Origin: Planctomycetota bacterium
GTDB taxonomy: Bacteria > Planctomycetota > SZUA-567 > JAKLDR01
Assembly (NCBI GenBank): GCA_022703445.1
Contig: JAKLDR010000044.1
Location: 1 to 33,892, forward strand
Direction: 5' to 3'
Length of the DNA stretch: 33,892 nucleotides
This document shows positions 33,830-33,892 of the stretch, piece by piece (the first letter of the stretch is position 1; each line of letters begins with the position of its first letter). Under the pieces are notes generated by a model, which was given only the letters and a program-made list of their open reading frames with translations, searched no databases and had not been told where the DNA came from. Made by a program: the position numbers and the translations under genes.

Positions 33830-33892
33830 AGCCAGAGAATAGCCACCGGGCGCCGGTTGTTGTCATCTTGGAGCATCCGGCGCTCCGGAAAG

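Overview
The window is very GC-rich bacterial chromosome, coding nearly end to end on both strands. It shows housekeeping genes (truD, rsmB, a tRNA-Gly, eno), short overlaps inside operons, GTG and TTG starts, and sigma70-like promoters at most transcription-unit boundaries. No phage, insertion sequence, CRISPR array or integrase was seen. Large secreted or pilin-like proteins, proline-rich scaffolds, PD40 and HEAT repeat proteins and a Gly-rich zinc-ribbon protein suggest a free-living, diderm, PVC-like (for example planctomycete-related) or similar poorly cultured lineage. That placement is inference from style, since no rRNA is present.

Layout. (1) 1-543 is the 5' part of an unknown minus-strand gene, divergent from a four-gene overlapping operon (708-5062): a solitary 2-hydroxyacyl-CoA dehydratase/benzoyl-CoA reductase-family protein, a UPF0104-type membrane protein, BioF and a GT4 glycosyltransferase. 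(2) truD-rsmB (5152-7874) is an RNA-modification operon, followed by tRNA-Gly(CCC) on the minus strand. (3) 8269-11056 holds an XRE regulator, a secreted TPR protein, and a small protein translationally coupled to an HDOD signalling protein. (4) 11077-16530 (minus) encodes a 1817-residue protein with a PilX/GspK-like N-terminus. (5) 16728-23323 runs DUF362 ferredoxin-like protein, proline-rich coiled-coil protein, Gfo/Idh oxidoreductase, an unusual acyl-carrier-like protein, mannose-6-phosphate isomerase and a transglutaminase-like protein. (6) 23490-28359 holds an O-antigen ligase/polymerase-family protein, a membrane metallophosphoesterase, a PD40 propeller lipoprotein and a second lipoprotein. 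(7) 28519-33829 holds a YhcH/NanQ-family protein, a secreted HEAT protein (minus), a STAS protein with a coiled-coil partner, a zinc-ribbon protein (minus) and enolase.

Much of the non-housekeeping content points to the cell envelope: glycosyltransferase, O-antigen ligase, mannose-6-phosphate isomerase, lipoproteins and a pseudopilin. The most unusual gene is the 90-residue protein at 20634-20906. Its sequence reads as an acyl carrier protein cut exactly at the phosphopantetheine-serine site, with the two halves in swapped order and the serine replaced by glycine. Other points of interest are two apparently leaderless transcripts, a recurrent promoter element (TAGAAT followed by nCCGsC), the giant pseudopilin with dockerin-like calcium loops, and the BioF-containing operon that has no other biotin gene.
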